Below are positions 14,290-17,132 of a stretch of 17,132 nucleotides of DNA, one piece after another. Location: the NCBI RefSeq assembly GCF_946221105.1, contig NZ_CAMICL010000044.1, forward strand, positions 1-17,132, in the 5' to 3' direction. The notes beneath the pieces are model-generated. The model did no database searches. It was not told the DNA's origin and saw only the letters and a list, made by a program, of their open reading frames with translations. Every line of letters starts with the position of its first letter. Positions within the stretch are counted from its first letter, which is position 1. The position numbers and the translations under genes were made by a program. This DNA comes from an uncultured Corynebacterium sp. Its GTDB lineage: Bacteria > Actinomycetota > Actinomycetes > Mycobacteriales > Mycobacteriaceae.

Positions 14290-15210
14290 ATGCCTGATTT
14301 TCAAGCTCCCGCCGGCCGCTACGCCCCGAGCCCCAGCGGCGATCTGCACTTCGGCAACCTCCGCACCGCGGTGTTGGCGTGGTTGTTCGCGCGGCAGACG
14401 GGCCGCAACTTCTATCTGCGCGTGGAGGACATCGATTCGGAGCGCTCGTCAGCGGAGTCCGCGCAGCGTCAGATCGAGGATCTCAAGATGCTCGGCCTCG
14501 ACTTCGATCCACCCGTGATTTACCAGCACGATCGGGGCGACGCGTACGCCGAAGCGCTTAGCCGCCTGGACACCTACGAGTGTTACTGCACCCGCCGCGA
14601 CATCCGCGAGGCCGCCTCCGCGCCCCATGCGCAGCCCGGCATGTACCCGGGCACCTGCCGCGATCTTTCAGAAGAGCAGCGAGCTTTTCGACGCTCCGAG
14701 CTCCACGCCGAAGGCCGCCTCCCGGCAATCAGGCTGCGCGCGCACGTGAGGGAGTGGACGGTGCGCGACTTCTACCAGGGCGAATACACAGGTCCGGTGG
14801 ACGATGTGATCTTGAAGCGCGGCGGGCGCATCGACCAGGCGCAGGCGGGGGACTGGGCGTACAACCTGGCCGTGATCGTCGACGACGGCTACCAGGGCGT
14901 CGACCAGGTTGTGCGCGGCGACGATCTGTTGTTTTCAGCGCCGGCTCAGGCGTACTTATTCGACCGCTTGGGGCTCACAGTTCCCGTTTATATTCATGTT
15001 CCGCTCGTGTTGGGGCCGGAGGGGCGTCGATTGGCAAAGCGGGATGGGGCGGTGACATTGCGGGAGATGCTGCGCGATAACAGCGTGGAAGATGTTGTGT
15101 CGCAAATCGCGGAATCGCTCGGCTACGTGGGGATTTCGAACGTCCAGAAGTTACTGGAGGAATTTGATCCGGAGCAGCTTTCGCGCGAGCCGTGGGTGTG
15201 GGCGGGATAG
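14290..15210 (+). CDS. gluQ: Glutamyl-queuosine tRNA(Asp) synthetase
   Basis: A 306-residue truncated paralogue of glutamyl-tRNA synthetase lacking the anticodon-binding domain. It activates glutamate and attaches it to the cyclopentenediol ring of queuosine-34 in tRNA-Asp, not to the 3' end. Seen: the class I signature as SGDLHFGN (HFGN at 20-23), glutamate-binding RVEDID (44-49), the zinc motif C98-Y-C100...Y119-PGT-C123, which is diagnostic of GluQ-RS, and a KMSKS-like LAKRD (248-252). ATG at 14290 is preferred to those at 14269 and 14281 because it follows the TATCAT box and gives the usual N-terminus. Its only known substrate requires queuosine, so the cell should make or salvage Q, consistent with tgt and yhhQ. 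It ends 1 bp from the convergent phoD stop. Confidence 0.92.
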   Translation: MPDFQAPAGRYAPSPSGDLHFGNLRTAVLAWLFARQTGRNFYLRVEDIDSERSSAESAQRQIEDLKMLGLDFDPPVIYQHDRGDAYAEALSRLDTYECYCTRRDIREAASAPHAQPGMYPGTCRDLSEEQRAFRRSELHAEGRLPAIRLRAHVREWTVRDFYQGEYTGPVDDVILKRGGRIDQAQAGDWAYNLAVIVDDGYQGVDQVVRGDDLLFSAPAQAYLFDRLGLTVPVYIHVPLVLGPEGRRLAKRDGAVTLREMLRDNSVEDVVSQIAESLGYVGISNVQKLLEEFDPEQLSREPWVWAG

Positions 15211-15211
15211 G

Positions 15212-16936
15212 TTACTGCCCGAAGCCCTCGCCCTTGCGCCACGTCAAGGCCGCGCCGGGGGAGACGGGGGAGGCCGGGTCGAGGATGTTGTGCACGCGAA
15301 GCCACTGCGTGTCCACCTGTTCGGGCGTGATGTCCACGACCGTGTAGCCGTGCGTGTCCAGCGCCACGTGGTGCAGGCTGGGGTTCGCGGCGCGCAGGTA
15401 GCCGCACGCCGCGCTGAAGACGGGGTGGCCGGCGCGGATCTTCGTCGATTCCGCCACGTTGGGCGCGGTGATGGAGGAGCAGACGATCTCGCAGCCGATT
15501 TCCTCGCCGCCGTGGGTGATGGTGTGCGCCCACTCGGAGTGGATGTCGCCGGTGAGGAAGATCGGGTTCTTGCCCAGGCGGCCCAGGGTGTTGATCAGGC
15601 GGCGGCGCTCGAAGTCGTAGCCGTCCCACTGGTCGCCGTTGAGCGGCATGTCGTTGAGCTCGGGAATCGGCGCCTGCGCCGGCACGATGTTCGCGCTGAG
15701 TGACTTAGCGACGGGACGCGTGGCCGCGTGGTTGAACGCCGCGCCGATGTGCAGCGGGGAGAACATCACCGAGTTGCCCAGCGCGTTCCACGCCGCGGTG
15801 GAGCGCTCGAGGGTGTCGATGAGCCAGTCGTATTGCTCCGAGCCGAGCATGGTGCGGGCGTCGCCGGTCTGGCGGGCGCCGCCGCGCCAGAATTCCTTGT
15901 CGCGGTAGGTGCGCAGGTCCATGATGGTCAGCTCCACCAGGTCGCCGAATTGCAGGGAGCGGTAGATGTGGCCCTCGTCGGAGGTTTCGGTCAGGCGCAC
16001 CGGCATCCACTCGTAGTAGGCGCGCATGGCGGCGTCGCGGCGGGTGTGGAAGTCGCCCTCGTCCGCGTTGTGGTTGTCGGCGCCGTCGCGCCAGTTGTTG
16101 TTGGCGATCTCGTGGTCGTCCCACACCACCACCCACGGCAGGGCGGCGTGCGCGTCGCGCAGGTTGGGGTCGGTGCGGTAGCGGCCGTAGCGGGTGCGGT
16201 AGTCCGCCAGGGTGACAATTTCGTGGGCGGGCTGGTGCAGGCGCACGGGCCCGTAGCCGGCGTATTCGTACTGGGCGTATTCGTAGATGTAGTCGCCGAG
16301 GAAGACGGTCAGGTCCAGCTCGCCGTCCCAGCCGCGGGCCGCCATGTCCTTGTAGGCGGTGAAGAAGCCGGATTCCCAGTCGGCGCACGACGCCACGGCC
16401 CAGCGCTGCCGGTCCACGTGGCCAACGGGTGCGGTTTTGGTGCGGCCGAGCGGGGAGGCGGCGCCTTCGTGCGGGCCGTCTGCCACGGTGAACGCGTAGT
16501 AGTAGACGGTGTCCGGCTCCAGACCACGCACGTCGACGTGGATAGTGTGGTCGCGCTCCACGCGGCTTTCGGTTTCGCCTTCGGCGATAACGTCGCGAAG
16601 CTGCGCGTCGCGGGCGACCTGCCAGCGCACCCGGGTGTTGGCGCCGCCGCCGGAGCCGGGCATCGCGTGCTCGTCGGGGGTGATGCGCGTCCAAATCACC
16701 ACCGCGTCCGGCAGCGGGTCGCCGGAGGCCACACCGTGCACGAACGGCAGCGGCGGCAGCTCCATTTCCACGGGCACCGGCTTCGTGGGCAGCGTGCTCT
16801 GCGACTGCGCACTCGGCACCGCCACCGCCGCACCCGCCGCCGACGTCGCCACAGCGGCGGTGCGCAGGAAACCGCGTCGGGACAGGCGCTTTTGCCTATC
16901 GACGCCCTCCGGTTGCCTCCGCTCACACCCGTACAC
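15212..16936 (-). CDS. phoD: PhoD-type alkaline phosphatase/phosphodiesterase, Tat-exported
   Basis: A 574-residue secreted metallophosphatase that releases phosphate from phosphomonoesters and diesters outside the membrane. The N-terminus has a twin-arginine signal (SRRGFLRT, residues 19-26) followed by an Ala-rich hydrophobic stretch and a likely AQS/SQS cleavage site, as expected for a protein that binds its metals in the cytoplasm before export. A PhoD_N beta-sandwich domain (about 60-165: GVASGDPLPDAVVIWTRI) precedes the catalytic domain with SCADW, FLGDYIYEY, VWDDHEIANN and LTGDIHSEW, the metal-binding motifs of the family. The start is GTG; a short G-run lies upstream. I see no clear PhoR-box repeats in the 89 bp upstream. 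Family members act in phosphate scavenging or wall teichoic acid turnover. Confidence 0.93.
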   Translation of the reverse strand: MYGCERRQPEGVDRQKRLSRRGFLRTAAVATSAAGAAVAVPSAQSQSTLPTKPVPVEMELPPLPFVHGVASGDPLPDAVVIWTRITPDEHAMPGSGGGANTRVRWQVARDAQLRDVIAEGETESRVERDHTIHVDVRGLEPDTVYYYAFTVADGPHEGAASPLGRTKTAPVGHVDRQRWAVASCADWESGFFTAYKDMAARGWDGELDLTVFLGDYIYEYAQYEYAGYGPVRLHQPAHEIVTLADYRTRYGRYRTDPNLRDAHAALPWVVVWDDHEIANNNWRDGADNHNADEGDFHTRRDAAMRAYYEWMPVRLTETSDEGHIYRSLQFGDLVELTIMDLRTYRDKEFWRGGARQTGDARTMLGSEQYDWLIDTLERSTAAWNALGNSVMFSPLHIGAAFNHAATRPVAKSLSANIVPAQAPIPELNDMPLNGDQWDGYDFERRRLINTLGRLGKNPIFLTGDIHSEWAHTITHGGEEIGCEIVCSSITAPNVAESTKIRAGHPVFSAACGYLRAANPSLHHVALDTHGYTVVDITPEQVDTQWLRVHNILDPASPVSPGAALTWRKGEGFGQ

Positions 16937-17025
16937 GCCCCACAGTGTGGAGCGTGTGCGGCCGGTCCGCTACCGGGGGAGGGCGATGTAGCTGGGAATT
17001 CGCCGGAAGTTCGCGCGGAGTTTAC

Positions 17026-17132
17026 TTACTGCGCTTCAGGGGTGGGGGTGGGGCGGCCGGCCAGGCGGGCGTCGATACGCAAAAGCCCCGAGCCGTCCGC
17101 GCCGACGAGCTCGAGCTGGTCCACGATCTCGC
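17026..17132 (-). CDS. 3' end of an unidentified gene, cut by the window edge
   Basis: On the minus strand an open frame enters from the right edge and ends at TAA (17028-17026). Its last 34 residues include QLELVGADGSGLLRIDARLA followed by a Pro/Thr tail, PTPTPEAQ. The alternation of hydrophobic and charged residues and the codon pattern look coding. It is in the same orientation as phoD, 89 bp upstream, so read-through into phoD is possible. I do not recognise the family from this fragment. Confidence 0.5.
   Translation of the reverse strand, partial: EIVDQLELVGADGSGLLRIDARLAGRPTPTPEAQ

Noticed and set aside
16980..17015. GTAGCTGG and CGCCGGA near the right edge, resembling parts of the palindrome at 12539-12599
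   Set aside because: Only 7-9 nt stretches match, in a different order and without an inverted partner; chance in GC-rich DNA is sufficient.
1..17132. CRISPR array
   Set aside because: The only regular repeats are in-frame coding repeats in the surface-protein genes; no short palindromic repeats with unique spacers and no cas genes were seen.

Overview
The window looks like a chromosomal stretch of a high-GC actinobacterium, most likely a Corynebacterium. Supporting this are the Actinobacteria-type gene pair tadA plus its associated protein, a CsbD stress protein, an MMPL transporter, TANNNT-type -10 boxes with probable leaderless starts, and surface proteins with Thr/Lys-rich stalks and a sortase signal. 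The genus is inferred from gene content and style; no rRNA is present to fix it.

Layout. (1) Positions 1-6245 hold two tandem + strand genes for very large cell-surface proteins built from CnaB/transthyretin-like repeats. The first is cut by the left edge and ends in an unusual double-hydrophobic C-terminal region with no LPXTG. The second has a signal peptide, a probable beta-propeller, three CnaB-like domains and a C-terminal LADTG sortase signal. Each is followed by a strong terminator hairpin. (2) Positions 6311-8763 are housekeeping: tyrA on the minus strand, divergent from the tadA-associated gene and tadA, then csbD and tRNA-Ser(CGA). (3) Positions 8844-12457 carry an MMPL exporter translationally coupled (ATGA overlap) to a tRNA-guanine transglycosylase (tgt). 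(4) Positions 12458-13622 are a lower-GC interruption: two long palindromes flank a HigB/HigA-like toxin-antitoxin pair, and the antitoxin has its own promoter with an operator-like palindrome inside it. (5) Positions 13623-15210 hold a divergent pair, yhhQ (queuosine-precursor transporter) and gluQ (glutamyl-queuosine tRNA-Asp synthetase). (6) Positions 15212-16936 encode a Tat-exported PhoD-type phosphatase, followed at the right edge by the 3' end of another minus-strand gene.

The most interesting theme is queuosine. A base transporter (YhhQ), the tRNA-inserting enzyme (Tgt) and the enzyme that glutamylates queuosine on tRNA-Asp (GluQ-RS) lie within about 4 kb, with no de novo queuosine genes in view, which suggests salvage of the base. 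The Tgt keeps both catalytic aspartates but has lost all three cysteines of the usual structural zinc site. The toxin-antitoxin pair has apparently inserted between tgt and yhhQ-gluQ.

All calls come from reading the sequence by eye; no database search was run. Function of the two surface proteins, the MMPL substrate and the right-edge fragment remain unknown.
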